Shown: positions 53,062 through 62,064 of the stretch, piece after piece
Numbering within the stretch: position 1 is the stretch's first letter
How the letters are laid out: each line of letters starts with the position of its first letter
From: Paeniroseomonas aquatica
GTDB taxonomy: Bacteria > Pseudomonadota > Alphaproteobacteria > Acetobacterales > Acetobacteraceae
Direction: 5' to 3'
Assembly (NCBI RefSeq): GCF_030409335.1
Contig: NZ_JAUFPN010000170.1
Span: 1-64,000 of the forward strand
DNA length: 64,000 nucleotides
Program-made: the position numbers and the translations under genes
Notes under the pieces: model-generated
Database searches by the model: none
The model's input: only the letters and a program-made list of their open reading frames with translations
Told to the model about the DNA's origin: nothing

Positions 53062-53795
53062 CCGAGCCGGTCGCCTGGACCGACCTCCGCCGCTTCACCG
53101 GCGCCCGGGTCGCCCTCGGCCGCGCCGGCCATGGGTTGCCGACCGCGGCGCATCTCGATTTCCAGGAGGCGCATGCCCGCGCTCGGGACGCCGTGCATTC
53201 GGCCCTCGACGCGGAGGCGCTGGAAGCCGCCGTCGCGCCCGAGCCCTTGCTGCGCGTCGCCAGCCAGGCCGAGGACCGCCGCAGCTACCTGCTCCGCCCC
53301 GACCTCGGCCGCCGGCTGCGGGAGGCGGACCGCGCCCGCCTGCCGGCCGCGCCGGGCAGCTTCCTTGTCGTTATCGCCGATGGGCTCTGCGCCACCGGCG
53401 TGCAGGTCCAGGCGCCGCGGCTGCTAGCCGCCGCCCTGCCGCTGCTGCGCCGCGCCGGCCTCGGCATCGCCCCCCTCATCCTCGCTAGCCAGGCCCGCGT
53501 CGCGCTCGGCGACGAGATCGGCGAGGCGATGGGCGCCGCGATCGTCGCGGTGCTGATCGGCGAGCGGCCAGGGCTCAGCGCGACCGACAGCCTCGGCCTC
53601 TACCTCACCCTCGCGCCGCGCCGCGGCCGCACGGATGCGGAGCGCAACTGCATCTCCAACATCCGCCCCGGCGGGCTGGATGCGGCGGCCGCGGCCGAGA
53701 AGCTGCTCTGGCTCACCGGCGCGGCGCGGCGGCTGGGCGCCACCGGCGTCGAGCTGAAGGACGAACAGCCGGCCACGGCGTTGCTGGCGCCATGA
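53058..53795 (+). CDS. eutC: Ethanolamine ammonia-lyase light chain EutC
   Basis: B12-binding small subunit, 245 aa. LRRFTGARVALGRAGHGLPTAAHLDFQEAHARARDAVHSALD is the EutC start; later LVVIADGLCATGVQVQA, ALGDEIGEAMGAAIVAVLIGERPGLSATDSLGLYLTLAPRRGRTDAERNCISNIRPGGLD. Overlaps eutB by 4 bases and arfB by 4 bases. Confidence 0.96.
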   Translation: MTEPVAWTDLRRFTGARVALGRAGHGLPTAAHLDFQEAHARARDAVHSALDAEALEAAVAPEPLLRVASQAEDRRSYLLRPDLGRRLREADRARLPAAPGSFLVVIADGLCATGVQVQAPRLLAAALPLLRRAGLGIAPLILASQARVALGDEIGEAMGAAIVAVLIGERPGLSATDSLGLYLTLAPRRGRTDAERNCISNIRPGGLDAAAAAEKLLWLTGAARRLGATGVELKDEQPATALLAP

Positions 53796-54217
53796 AGATC
53801 CCCGTCACCCCCCGCATCGCCCTCGACGAGGAGGAGCTGAGCGAGGATTTCATCCGCTCCTCCGGCCCCGGCGGGCAGAACGTGAACAAGGTCGAGACCG
53901 CGGTCCAGCTGCGCTTCAACGCCCGGCTCTCGCCCAACCTGCCGGATGCGGTGCGCCATCGGCTGGAGAAGCTGGCCGGCCACCGGCTGACCCAGGACGG
54001 CGTAATCATCATCACCGCCCAGCGGCACCGCACGCGGGAGCGCAACCGGGAGGATGCCTTGGCGCGGCTGCTGGAACTGATCCGCGAGGCCGCGGTGCCG
54101 CCGCCGCCGCCGCGCCGCCCGACCAAGCCGACGCTCGGCTCCAAGCTGCGCCGGCTGGAGGGCAAGACCCGCCGGGCCGATGTGAAAAAGGGCAGGGGCC
54201 GGCAGGACGGCGACTGA
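53792..54217 (+). CDS. arfB: Alternative ribosome-rescue factor ArfB (YaeJ)
   Basis: Peptidyl-tRNA hydrolase that frees stalled non-stop ribosomes. GGQ is at residues 27-29 in SSGPGGQNVNKVETAVQLRF, and the C-terminal tail is Lys/Arg rich (KLRRLEGKTRRADVKKGRGR), as needed to enter the empty mRNA channel. Length of 141 aa is normal. It starts within the eutC stop, an unusual operon partner. Confidence 0.95.
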   Translation: MKIPVTPRIALDEEELSEDFIRSSGPGGQNVNKVETAVQLRFNARLSPNLPDAVRHRLEKLAGHRLTQDGVIIITAQRHRTRERNREDALARLLELIREAAVPPPPPRRPTKPTLGSKLRRLEGKTRRADVKKGRGRQDGD

Positions 54218-54341
54218 CCGCGCTCTCACGGAAGCGTTCCCGGCGGCACCATGGTTGTTGCGCCTGATCAACCACCCGGCGGGATGCCTGCGGGATAAGC
54301 GATCGGCCCGGGGACAACCCGGGGGATCCGCACGGGGGGAA

Positions 54342-54643
54342 ATGCGATAAAGATTCGTTCCGCCCTGGCCATCCTTGCGGCGACCGTCGCGCTGGCAGGC
54401 TGCGCGACCGGCAGGAGCCCGATGGAGGGCAGCGTGGCCGGTTCGGCGGCCGACCCGCTCTCGACCGCCGCCCGGGAGCGCGCCGGCGCGGGATGCCCGG
54501 CCACCTCGGCCGGCATGCCGGTCATCGCCGGCACGAAAGGCGACGAACCGCTGATCGTCCGGACGTCGCCGGGGCGCGGCAGCGCCGGCCAGACCGGCAT
54601 CTATGCCATCCCGCCCGGCGGCGAGGCCAATGGCTGCAACTGA
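54342..54643 (+). CDS. Small lipoprotein with damaged or non-canonical start
   Basis: The frame holding ATG 54422 (73 codons to TGA 54641-54643) continues upstream as KIRSALAILAATVALAGC, a clear lipoprotein signal and lipobox. However, no ATG, GTG or TTG precedes the signal in this frame before the stop at 54296. An ATG at 54342-54344, well placed after a GGGGGGAA stretch, is one base out of frame and meets TAA at once. Adding one base would give MR-IKIRSALA. So this is a frameshift, a sequencing error, or an ATA/ATT start. The mature part is Gly/Ala/Thr rich with no family recognised. Confidence 0.5.
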
Positions 54644-54665
54644 TCGCCGCCTCCGCGGCCCAGGT

Positions 54666-54689
54666 CTGGCCAGGCTCCCGCCTGGCCAG
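54666..54689. terminator. Bidirectional hairpin between convergent genes
   Basis: Perfect 10-bp arms CTGGCCAGGC / GCCTGGCCAG with loop TCCC, between the lipoprotein stop and the convergent SDR stop. No T tract on either side. Confidence 0.6.
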
Positions 54690-54703
54690 CGGCGGGCGGC
54701 GCC

Positions 54704-55453
54704 TCAGCTCAGCAGCTGGCCGCCATCCACCACCACCGTCTGCCCGGTGACCCAGCCCGCCAGCGGGCTGGCCAGGAAGAGCGCGACATTCGCCACCTCC
54801 TCCGGCGTGCCCAGCCGGCCGAAGGGGATGCCCTCGAGGATGCGGCCATAGAGCGCCGGGTCGGAGGCCTTCCGCGCCTCCCAGGACCCGCCGGGGAACT
54901 CGATCGAGCCCGGCGCCACCGCATTCACCCGGATGCCCTTCGGCGCGTACATCGCCGCCTGGGACTGGGTGTAGTTGATCAGCAGCGCCTTCACCGCGGC
55001 ATAGGCCGGCGTCCGCAGCGAGGGCCGGTAGCCCGAGATGGAGGAGACGTTGATGATGCTGCCGCTGCCGCAGGCCTCCAGGAAGGGCAGGGCGGCATGG
55101 GTGGCCCGCACCGTCGCCATGACGTCGACCGAGAGCCCCTTCTCCCAGCCCTCCTCGGTGTCCGGTGCACCGAAGCCGCTGGCGTTGTTCACCAGGATGT
55201 CGACGCCGCCCAGCGCCGCGGCCGCCTCAGTCACATAGGCCTTCACCGCGGGACCGTCGCCCAGGTTGCAGGACGCGGAATGAGCCCTGTTGCCGAAGGC
55301 GGCAAGCTCCGCCTCGGCGGCCGCCAGCGGGCCGGCGCTGCGGGCGCAGATGGACACCGCGGCGCCGGCCCGGGCGAAGCCCAGTGCGATCGACCGGCCG
55401 ATGCCGCGGCTGCCGCCGCACACGATGACGCGTCTGCCCTTGAACTCGAACAT
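54704..55453 (-). CDS. SDR family NAD(P)-dependent oxidoreductase
   Basis: Classical short-chain dehydrogenase, 249 aa: cofactor motif GGSRGIG, VNNASGFG, catalytic Ser in INVSSISGY and YxxxK in YAAVKA, then VAPGSIEFPGG and the C-terminal SPLAGWVTGQTVVVDGGQLL. Substrate unknown. It precedes, with an 82-base gap on the same strand, nothing obvious in its pathway; upstream is the enolase-superfamily gene. Confidence 0.93.
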   Translation of the reverse strand: MFEFKGRRVIVCGGSRGIGRSIALGFARAGAAVSICARSAGPLAAAEAELAAFGNRAHSASCNLGDGPAVKAYVTEAAAALGGVDILVNNASGFGAPDTEEGWEKGLSVDVMATVRATHAALPFLEACGSGSIINVSSISGYRPSLRTPAYAAVKALLINYTQSQAAMYAPKGIRVNAVAPGSIEFPGGSWEARKASDPALYGRILEGIPFGRLGTPEEVANVALFLASPLAGWVTGQTVVVDGGQLLS

Positions 55454-55535
55454 GCCGAAAGCCCCCGTCCCCTGCCTCGGCGTCCAGGCTGGCCGAGGCG
55501 TCGTGGAACAGCAAGACCCGCCCCGCGCCGCGGGG

Positions 55536-56972
55536 TCAGTCCCCGGGGCGTGGCCAGGCGGCCCTGGGCATCGGCTGCATCGCCGCGTAGTCGGGCTCCT
55601 CCGTGGCGCCGAGGCCGGGAACCCTGAGGCCTGCCAGGTTCAGCTGGCCGGCCTTGATCGCCAGCCGCGGACCGCGCGGCGTATCGGCATAGAGGCCGGG
55701 ATGGGCTTCCAGAAAGCGCATCGCCTCCGCCTTGGGGCGGCCGGCGAAGCCATCGACGAAGTGGTGGCCGTTGCGCTCGACATGCGTCAGGCCCAGCAGC
55801 GCCACGAGGGCCAGGTCCTGTTGCACGCAGACGCCGGCCAGCGTCGTCAGGTCCTCGCCGGACATGAAGTGGTCCACCTCCTCGTCGGCGGCATTCCAGG
55901 CCTCGCAGCGGGCCCGGTTGATCAGGGAGCGCCAGACGCCCTTGCAGGCCTTGGAGGAGACGCCGGTATAGGCCAGCGCGCGGGCGGTGACGAAGGCATC
56001 CAGCGCGCCGTCGCTCTCGTCGATGATGACGGGGCGCTCGCGGGCCAGGGCGCGCATGCTGGTCTTGAGCGCGCGGGCCCGCTTCACCGGCTGCTCGATG
56101 TAGAGGACCGAGGCGCACAGCCGGGCCAGCCGCGGCTCGGCCTTCATCGCCCGCCAGAGCGCGGCGGCGCCTTCCGCATCCTCGTACTGCTCGTTGCCGT
56201 CGAGCGAGACATGGTAGGTCGCCATGCTGTCGATGACCGCGGCGATGCGGCAGAGCCGGTCCACGTCCTGCGCGACATCGCCCATGACCTTCAGCTTCCA
56301 GAAGCTGTGGCCATAGGTGGCGGCGACCTCCTCCAGCGTCTCCGGCAGGCCGTCGCCGACGCGATCGGTCTGGTCGGCGGCGGTGATCGGGTCCACCAGG
56401 CCGACGGTATGGCGGGCGGCGATCCGGGCGGCGGGCTTCAGCCCGGCGAGGAGCGCCGGGAAGTCGAATCCGGCAAGGTCGGGGATGATGGCATGCGGCG
56501 CCATGCCGCCGATATTGCCCCGCATGCCGGCAAAGAGGCTGGCGCCCCGCAGCTTCAGCAAGGCATCCAGCGCGGCGCGGTCCACCAAGGCGCGGCCGTA
56601 GCTGGCCACCAGCGGGTTCAGCGCCTCCCGCCCGCAGGCGGCGACCTGGGCCGCGTAGGTATCGGCGAAATGACCGAAGCCGGTGTTCGGGCCGGCGGCC
56701 AGGGAGGCCGCGCCGGCCAGTTCGATCGACCGGCGGAGCTGGTGCTCGTTGTCGGCATCGGTCAGCGTCGGGTCCTTGTCGAACCATTTGGCGGCCAGCG
56801 TCTCTGCGGCGACGCCCCAGCCCTCGCCGCCGGACTCGTCGCGGATGCGGACCCGCACCACGGCCTGGCGGCCCTGCGTCACGGTGATGACGCCGAAGCG
56901 GAAGGGCAGCCGCAGGGTGAAGGGCCACTCGCGGCATTCGATGGCGGTGATGGCGAAGCGGGGCGCGGTCAT
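55536..56972 (-). CDS. Enolase superfamily protein (mandelate racemase-like)
   Basis: A 478-residue TIM-barrel enzyme. N-terminal capping domain includes FRFGVITVTQGRQAVVRVRIRDESGGEGWGVAAE. Catalytic Lys pair region FWKLKVMGD (K226, K228), metal ligands D258 (SLDGNEQYE), E293 (YIEQPV) and E319 (IIDES). Longer than most members (about 380), with an extended N-terminal half. It acts on a carboxylate, probably a sugar acid dehydration or epimerisation. Overlaps the isomerase gene by 4 bases. Confidence 0.85.
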   Translation of the reverse strand: MTAPRFAITAIECREWPFTLRLPFRFGVITVTQGRQAVVRVRIRDESGGEGWGVAAETLAAKWFDKDPTLTDADNEHQLRRSIELAGAASLAAGPNTGFGHFADTYAAQVAACGREALNPLVASYGRALVDRAALDALLKLRGASLFAGMRGNIGGMAPHAIIPDLAGFDFPALLAGLKPAARIAARHTVGLVDPITAADQTDRVGDGLPETLEEVAATYGHSFWKLKVMGDVAQDVDRLCRIAAVIDSMATYHVSLDGNEQYEDAEGAAALWRAMKAEPRLARLCASVLYIEQPVKRARALKTSMRALARERPVIIDESDGALDAFVTARALAYTGVSSKACKGVWRSLINRARCEAWNAADEEVDHFMSGEDLTTLAGVCVQQDLALVALLGLTHVERNGHHFVDGFAGRPKAEAMRFLEAHPGLYADTPRGPRLAIKAGQLNLAGLRVPGLGATEEPDYAAMQPMPRAAWPRPGD

Positions 56973-57790
56973 GCGGCGGCCTCCAGCGCGCCCCGGAGGT
57001 ACCCGGCGGCGAAGGCGGCGCTGCCGGGGCCGTCGGGGAGATACTCGAAGGGCTCGACGCCGCAGACCCCGGCGTAGCCGTGCCGGCGCAGGGTGGCGAG
57101 GATGGGGGCGAAGCGGTCGCTGCCCTGGCCCGGGGCGCGGCGGTTGCGGTCGTTCAGGTGGATATGGGCGAGGCGGCCGGTCGGCAGCCAGCGGTCGAGC
57201 AGGGCGGTGACCGCCTCGGCCTCGCCGTTTCCGGCGGCGCAGACATCCAGCATGGTGCGCAGCGCCGGGTTGCCGATGCGGTCGATGATGGCGACCGCCT
57301 CCGCCACCGTGGTGGCCCAGTTGGTCTCCCGCGCCGCCAGCGGCTCCAGGCAATAGGTGACGCCGGCGGCGGCGGACCATGCGGCGATCCGCGCCATGGT
57401 GGCCTCGGCGCGGCCGGCATCGCCATCGGTCACGACCTGGCGCTGGGCCGGCGAGCCATGGACGAGATATTGGGCGCCGAGGTCGGCGGCGAGGCCGATC
57501 AGCCGCTCGATCACCTCGAGCGTCCGGGCGCGCACCGCCGGGTCGGCGCTGGTGATGGAGAGGCCGGCGGGGGCGATCAGCAGCCAGTGCAGGCCGGTGA
57601 TCGACGTCCCGGCTTCGGCGGCGGCGCGGCGGAAGCCGGCCCGGCGGCTGGCCGGGAGCAGGTGCGGCGCCTCGGCATCCAGGGTGAAGGGGGCGACCTC
57701 CAGCCCGGCATAGCCGAGGCTGGACGCCAGGGCGCATTGGGCCGGGAAGGACAGGTCGCGCACCACCTCGTTGCAGAGGGCAAATCGCAT
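56969..57790 (-). CDS. Sugar phosphate isomerase/epimerase (xylose isomerase-like TIM barrel)
   Basis: A 273-residue AP-endonuclease-2-like TIM barrel: RFALCNEVVRDLSFPAQCALASSLGYAGLEVAPFTL, then metal-ligand segments YCLEPLA, RTMLDVCAAGN, HIHLND and the late GVCGVEPFEY. ATG 57790 fits the start. Co-translated with the following enolase-superfamily gene (ATGA-type overlap), so the two enzymes probably act in one carbohydrate or sugar-acid route. Confidence 0.88.
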   Translation of the reverse strand: MRFALCNEVVRDLSFPAQCALASSLGYAGLEVAPFTLDAEAPHLLPASRRAGFRRAAAEAGTSITGLHWLLIAPAGLSITSADPAVRARTLEVIERLIGLAADLGAQYLVHGSPAQRQVVTDGDAGRAEATMARIAAWSAAAGVTYCLEPLAARETNWATTVAEAVAIIDRIGNPALRTMLDVCAAGNGEAEAVTALLDRWLPTGRLAHIHLNDRNRRAPGQGSDRFAPILATLRRHGYAGVCGVEPFEYLPDGPGSAAFAAGYLRGALEAAA

Positions 57791-57848
57791 GATCGGGTCT
57801 CCGCCAGGAGCGCAGGCTGCGCGGAACGGCAGGCTGCGTCCAGCGCGG

Positions 57849-59156
57849 TCAATCGTCCCGCCGTGGTGCGGCATCTTCGTCCCGCCGCGGCACGGCAAGG
57901 TGCTGCCGTCGCAGGTCGCCGAGGTCGGCCGGGTTGGCGATGCTGCGCTCGGCGTCCTCCAGCACCAGGCCGGCGTGGCGCCGCAACGTCGCCCGACGCT
58001 CCGGGTCGCCCTCCACGCTCAGCACGGCCGCCAGCGTCCCGAGCAGATGGATCAGCACGGCGGCATTGCCGGCGGCGCTCTGGCGGATGAGATGGAACAT
58101 GGCATCCGCCAGCCCGTCGTAGTCGAAGGGGGGCACCGCCAGGGCGACCCGCTCCTCCCGCCACTGGGTGCCCCCCGGCAGGTGCAGCGGTGCCAGCTCG
58201 CACAGCGCGGTGGCCAGCCGGTCGAGCACGCTGATGGCGGTATGCGGGTCGTTGATGCCGGGGGACAGGGCGCGGACCGCCACCTCGACCAACTGCCGCA
58301 CCGCGTACTCCAGGTCGTCGGTGCTGGTCCGCTGCGGGCCGAGGGCGGTGGCCCGGCGGATCGCCGCGGCGACGCCGGCCACCGGCCGGGTCACCAGCGC
58401 GATGGGCGCGCCGGGGAAGACGTGATCGCCCGGCCGGACCAGCAGCCGGATCGCGGTACCCTTCGCCGCCGCCCAGTCGGCCAGGCCGGTCTCGTCCAGA
58501 TGCTGCAGGTAGCCGCGCCGCGGGTCGGTGACCGGCGTGGCGTCCCGCCAGAAGCCCGGCGGCGGCGGGGGCGGGGCGGGCTCGGGCCGGGCCAGCCGGC
58601 CGACCGTCTCGCGCACGTCGTCGGCGACAAGCTCGATCACCGTATCGACGTTGATCCGCCCGGCCATGTGGCCGACGAAGAAGACCAGCAGGCCGACGCA
58701 GAGAAAGGCCAGCAGGATGCTCACGCTCAGCGCGAGATGCGGGATGAAGGCGCCCTCGCTTTCGGTGCGGACGCTGCGCAGCACCACCAGCGCGTAGCAG
58801 AAGGTGCCGAGAAATGCCCCCAGCGTAACCTGGTTGCTGCGGTCCCTGGTGAAGTTGCGCAGCAGGCGCGGGCCCATCTGCCCGGCCGCCAGCGACAGGG
58901 CGGCGATGGTGATGGAGAAGACCGTGCCGGCGACGCCGATGGTGGAGGAGGCGACGGCGCCGAGCAGGGTGCGGGCACCGGTCGCGCCGCCATCATAGAG
59001 CCAGCCGCTGTCGAGCAACCCGGCCCCGACCAGCCCGCGCCGGTCGAGCATGACCAAGCCGAGCGCTCCACCGATGCCGGCCAGCACCAGAAGCCCGGGC
59101 AGCAGCCAGAAGGTCTCGGCGAGGTCGTTGAACAGCTTGCGCAGGCGTGCGGACAT
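57849..59156 (-). CDS. DUF2254 domain membrane protein
   Basis: A 435-residue protein of the DUF2254 family. N-terminal half has four hydrophobic segments (WLLPGLLVLAGIGGALGLVML, IGVAGTVFSITIAALSLAAGQMGPRLLRNFTRDRSNQVTLGAFLGTFCYALVVL and ILLAFLCVGLLVFFVGHMA). The C-terminal half is soluble, with ALSPGINDPHTAISVLDRL. Function unknown; the AGQMGPRLLRNF stretch is the family signature. Divergent from the DUF808 gene over 154 bases, which hold both promoters. Confidence 0.9.
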   Translation of the reverse strand: MSARLRKLFNDLAETFWLLPGLLVLAGIGGALGLVMLDRRGLVGAGLLDSGWLYDGGATGARTLLGAVASSTIGVAGTVFSITIAALSLAAGQMGPRLLRNFTRDRSNQVTLGAFLGTFCYALVVLRSVRTESEGAFIPHLALSVSILLAFLCVGLLVFFVGHMAGRINVDTVIELVADDVRETVGRLARPEPAPPPPPPGFWRDATPVTDPRRGYLQHLDETGLADWAAAKGTAIRLLVRPGDHVFPGAPIALVTRPVAGVAAAIRRATALGPQRTSTDDLEYAVRQLVEVAVRALSPGINDPHTAISVLDRLATALCELAPLHLPGGTQWREERVALAVPPFDYDGLADAMFHLIRQSAAGNAAVLIHLLGTLAAVLSVEGDPERRATLRRHAGLVLEDAERSIANPADLGDLRRQHLAVPRRDEDAAPRRDD

Positions 59157-59310
59157 GACGCTCCGATCCGGTGGCGGTGGGACCCCAACGCGGGCGCGGC
59201 CGGTCGGTCCCGGTGTCCGCCCTGCTCCGGCATCGAACCAAATGCCGCGCCGGTTGTTCACGCAGCGGTCCGGTCGCAGATTAGCGGCCGCTATCCCCCA
59301 GGAGAATTCC

Positions 59311-60390
59311 GTGAGCACCGGGTTGATCGCATTGCTGGATGACGTGGCGGCCCTGGCCAAGGTGGCAGCGGCCTCGCTCGACGATGTCGTGGGCCAGGCC
59401 GGCAAGGCCGGCACCAAGGCGCTCGGCGTGGTCATCGACGATGCGGCGGTGACGCCGCGCTACGTCACCGGCTTCGCCGCGGCGCGGGAAGTGCCGATCG
59501 TGGCGCGGATCGCCCTCGGCTCGGTGAAGAACAAGCTGCTGTTCCTGCTCCCCGGGGCCCTGTTGCTGAGTGCCTTCGCGCCCTGGACCATCACGCCCCT
59601 GCTGATGCTGGGCGGCGCCTACCTCTGCTACGAAGGGGCGGAGAAGGTGCTTCACGCCCTTTGGCCCGGCCCGGCGGCGAAGCATGAGGCCAAGGTCGGC
59701 ATCGCCCCGCCGGACCCGCAGGCGCTGGAGCAGCAGCGTGTTTCCAGCGCCATCCAGACCGATTTCATCCTGTCGGCCGAGATCATGGCGCTGACCCTGG
59801 CGACCCTGCCGGCGAGCTCCGTGGTCACCCAGGCGGCGATCCTGGCGGTGGTCGGCATCGGCATCACGCTGCTGGTCTATGGCGCGGTGGCGCTGATCGT
59901 GAAGGCGGACGACCTCGGCGTGGCGCTGGCCGGCAATCCGCATCCGGCCTCCAGCCTGCTCGGGCTGCGGGAGGTGGCGGCCGCGGCCCCGGTCTCGGGC
60001 GCCGACCGGATGCTGCGGCCGGTCACCCAGGGCCTCGGCCGCGGCCTGGTGGTCGGGATGCCGCATTTCCTGCGGCTGCTGGGCATCGTCGGGACGGCGG
60101 CCATGCTCTGGGTCGGCGGCGGGATCATCCTGCACGGGCTGGAGGAGTTCGGCGTCACCGCGCCCGGGCATTGGGTGCATGACGCGGCGGCCTGGGCCGC
60201 GGCGGCGCTGCCGGCCGTCGCCGGTGCCGCCGGATGGCTGGTGACCGCGGTGTTGTCCGGGCTGATCGGGCTGGCGGTGGGGGCGGCGGTGATCCCGCTG
60301 GCGCAGGGCGTGCTCGTGCCGGTGGCGCGCTGGGTGAAGTCCCTGTTGCCGCGCCGGTCGCGGCCGGTGTCAGTGCCCCAGCCGGACTGA
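59311..60390 (+). CDS. DUF808 family membrane protein (YedI-like)
   Basis: A 359-residue protein: GLIALLDDVAALAKVAAASLDDVVGQAGKAGTKALGVVIDDAAVTPRYVTGFAAAREVPIVARIALGSVKNKLLFLLPGALLLS is the DUF808 start, followed by MLGGAYLCYEGAEKV, IQTDFILSAEIMALTLATLP and several later helices. GTG 59311 follows AGGAG. A Lys/Arg-rich C-terminus ends the protein. Function unknown. Confidence 0.92.
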   Translation: MSTGLIALLDDVAALAKVAAASLDDVVGQAGKAGTKALGVVIDDAAVTPRYVTGFAAAREVPIVARIALGSVKNKLLFLLPGALLLSAFAPWTITPLLMLGGAYLCYEGAEKVLHALWPGPAAKHEAKVGIAPPDPQALEQQRVSSAIQTDFILSAEIMALTLATLPASSVVTQAAILAVVGIGITLLVYGAVALIVKADDLGVALAGNPHPASSLLGLREVAAAAPVSGADRMLRPVTQGLGRGLVVGMPHFLRLLGIVGTAAMLWVGGGIILHGLEEFGVTAPGHWVHDAAAWAAAALPAVAGAAGWLVTAVLSGLIGLAVGAAVIPLAQGVLVPVARWVKSLLPRRSRPVSVPQPD

Positions 60391-60483
60391 CGGCAGCCGG
60401 CCGCGACGACGGCTTGCGCCAGGGTTCCGACTTGGCCAGCCTGCCTCCGGCACAGGCCGCACGGCGCCTGCGGAGGAAGCCCG

Positions 60484-60843
60484 ATGACCAGGCTGGCGAC
60501 AGGACTGCTGGCGGCGACGGTGGCGCTGGGTGTGATCCTCGGCATCCTGTACCTCGGCCGGGTCCGGAAACCGCTGCTCATCATCCTGCACCTGCTGCTC
60601 GGGGCGGCCGGGATCGAGTCGCTCTTCGTGCTGCTGCACTGGACGCCGGCCGGGCTGGTGCTGCCGGCGGGTGCCGCGGGTCCCTGGGCGGGCGGTCTGC
60701 TTGCCGCGGCCATGTTCCTCGGGCTGGTCGCCCGGCTCTGGGGACGGCGGGCGCCGGCGAAGGCGGAACTCCTGCTGGCGACGCATGCTGTCGCCGGGGT
60801 GGCGGGGTTGCTGGTGTTCCTCTCCTGGGCGGCGCGGCTATAA
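60484..60843 (+). CDS. Small four-helix membrane protein
   Basis: A 119-residue hydrophobic protein with about four transmembrane segments: LATGLLAATVALGVILGILYL, LLIILHLLLGAAGIESLFVLLHW, GGLLAAAMFLGLVARLWG and ELLLATHAVAGVAGLLVFLSW. CGGAGGAAGCCC precedes the ATG. No family recognised. It follows the DUF808 gene after 93 bases. Confidence 0.7.
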   Translation: MTRLATGLLAATVALGVILGILYLGRVRKPLLIILHLLLGAAGIESLFVLLHWTPAGLVLPAGAAGPWAGGLLAAAMFLGLVARLWGRRAPAKAELLLATHAVAGVAGLLVFLSWAARL

Positions 60844-60954
60844 GGGCCGGAGTCCCGCCAGTGTCGTTATCCCGGGGCTTCGGTGGCAGGGAACTCCCAG
60901 CTCGGCCCGTCCGGCCCATCCATAGAACAGGGTCAGACCGGCCCGGAGCCCTCG

Positions 60955-62064
60955 ATGCATCGTCGCCACCTGATCGCCGCCGCCGCCCTGCTGGCCCCGA
61001 CTGCCCGGGCCCAGCAGGCCCACCCGGCGCTTCAGCCGGCGTCCCCGGCGGCGGATGCCTACCACCGCCTGCAGGGGGGCACCCCACACCACCTGACGGC
61101 GGAGCAGGAAGCCCAGCGCTTCACCGCCAGCACCGCCCCCGCCGGCCCGCCCGGCCGCTGGGCCCCGCGCGCCGCCCTGCCCATCCCGCGTAGCGAAATG
61201 GCCTGGGCCACCGCCCTCGACGGCCGGATGCACGTCGTCGGCGGCTATGGCGAAGGCCGGGTCGACCGCGGCTACCACCACATCTACGACCCCGCCGCCG
61301 ACCGCTGGCTGATCGGCGCCACCCTGCCGCGCGGCGCCAACCACGTCGCCGTCGTGGCCCATGCCGGCCGCGTCTATGCCTTCGGCGGCTTCATCGAGCA
61401 GAACCGCAACCCCGACGAGCGCGCCTATGCCTGGGACCCCGCCGCCGACCGCTGGACCAACATCCGCCCGCTGCCCCGCCCGCGCGGCGCCGCCGCCGCC
61501 GTCTCGCTCGACGGCCGCATCCACCTGATCGGCGGCGCCGGCGCCCCGACCATGGAACGCGCCAGCGTCGGCTGGCACGAGGTCTACGACCCCCAGGCCG
61601 ACCAGTGGAGCACCCGCAAGGCGCTGCCCGCCGCCCGCGACCACGTCGGGGTCATGGCGCATGAGGGCCGGATCCACGTCATCGGCGGCCGCTTCAACAC
61701 CTTCGAGTACAACACCGATATGCACCACGTGTACCTGCCCACCCGCGACACCTGGGAGCTGCGCGCGCCGCTGCCGACCGCGCGGTCCGGGCACGGGCTG
61801 GTCGCCTACCGCGGCCGCTTCTTCGCCATGGGCGGGGAGGGCGGCTCGCTGGAGGGCGGGGTGCCGCGCCAGGCCAGGGTCTTCGGCTAGATGGAAAGCT
61901 ACGACCCCGCCGCCGACACCTGGCAGCAGCACGCGCCGATGCCGACCCCGCGCCACGCCGTCGCCGCCGTCTCGATCGATGACTGGGTCTACGTCGCCGG
62001 CGGCGGCGCGGTGCTCGGCGGCGGCGTGCAGTCCTCGGTGCATGAGGCGTTTACCCTGGCGTGA
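60955..62064 (+). pseudogene. Exported kelch-repeat protein interrupted by an in-frame TAG
   Basis: Signal peptide HRRHLIAAAALLAPTARA, then a kelch beta-propeller with repeats centred on W...LPRxxxxxAxV..GRxxxxGG. Five blades precede TAG 61888-61890 (codon 312). Directly after it, in the same frame, come MESYDPAADTWQQHAPMPTPRHAVAAV and VYVAGGGAVLGGGVQ, the sixth blade, ending at TGA 62062-62064 inside the start of the next gene. The TAG most simply replaces a CAG (Gln). Either a nonsense mutation, a sequencing error or readthrough. The upstream part alone is 60955-61890 (311 aa). Confidence 0.75.
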
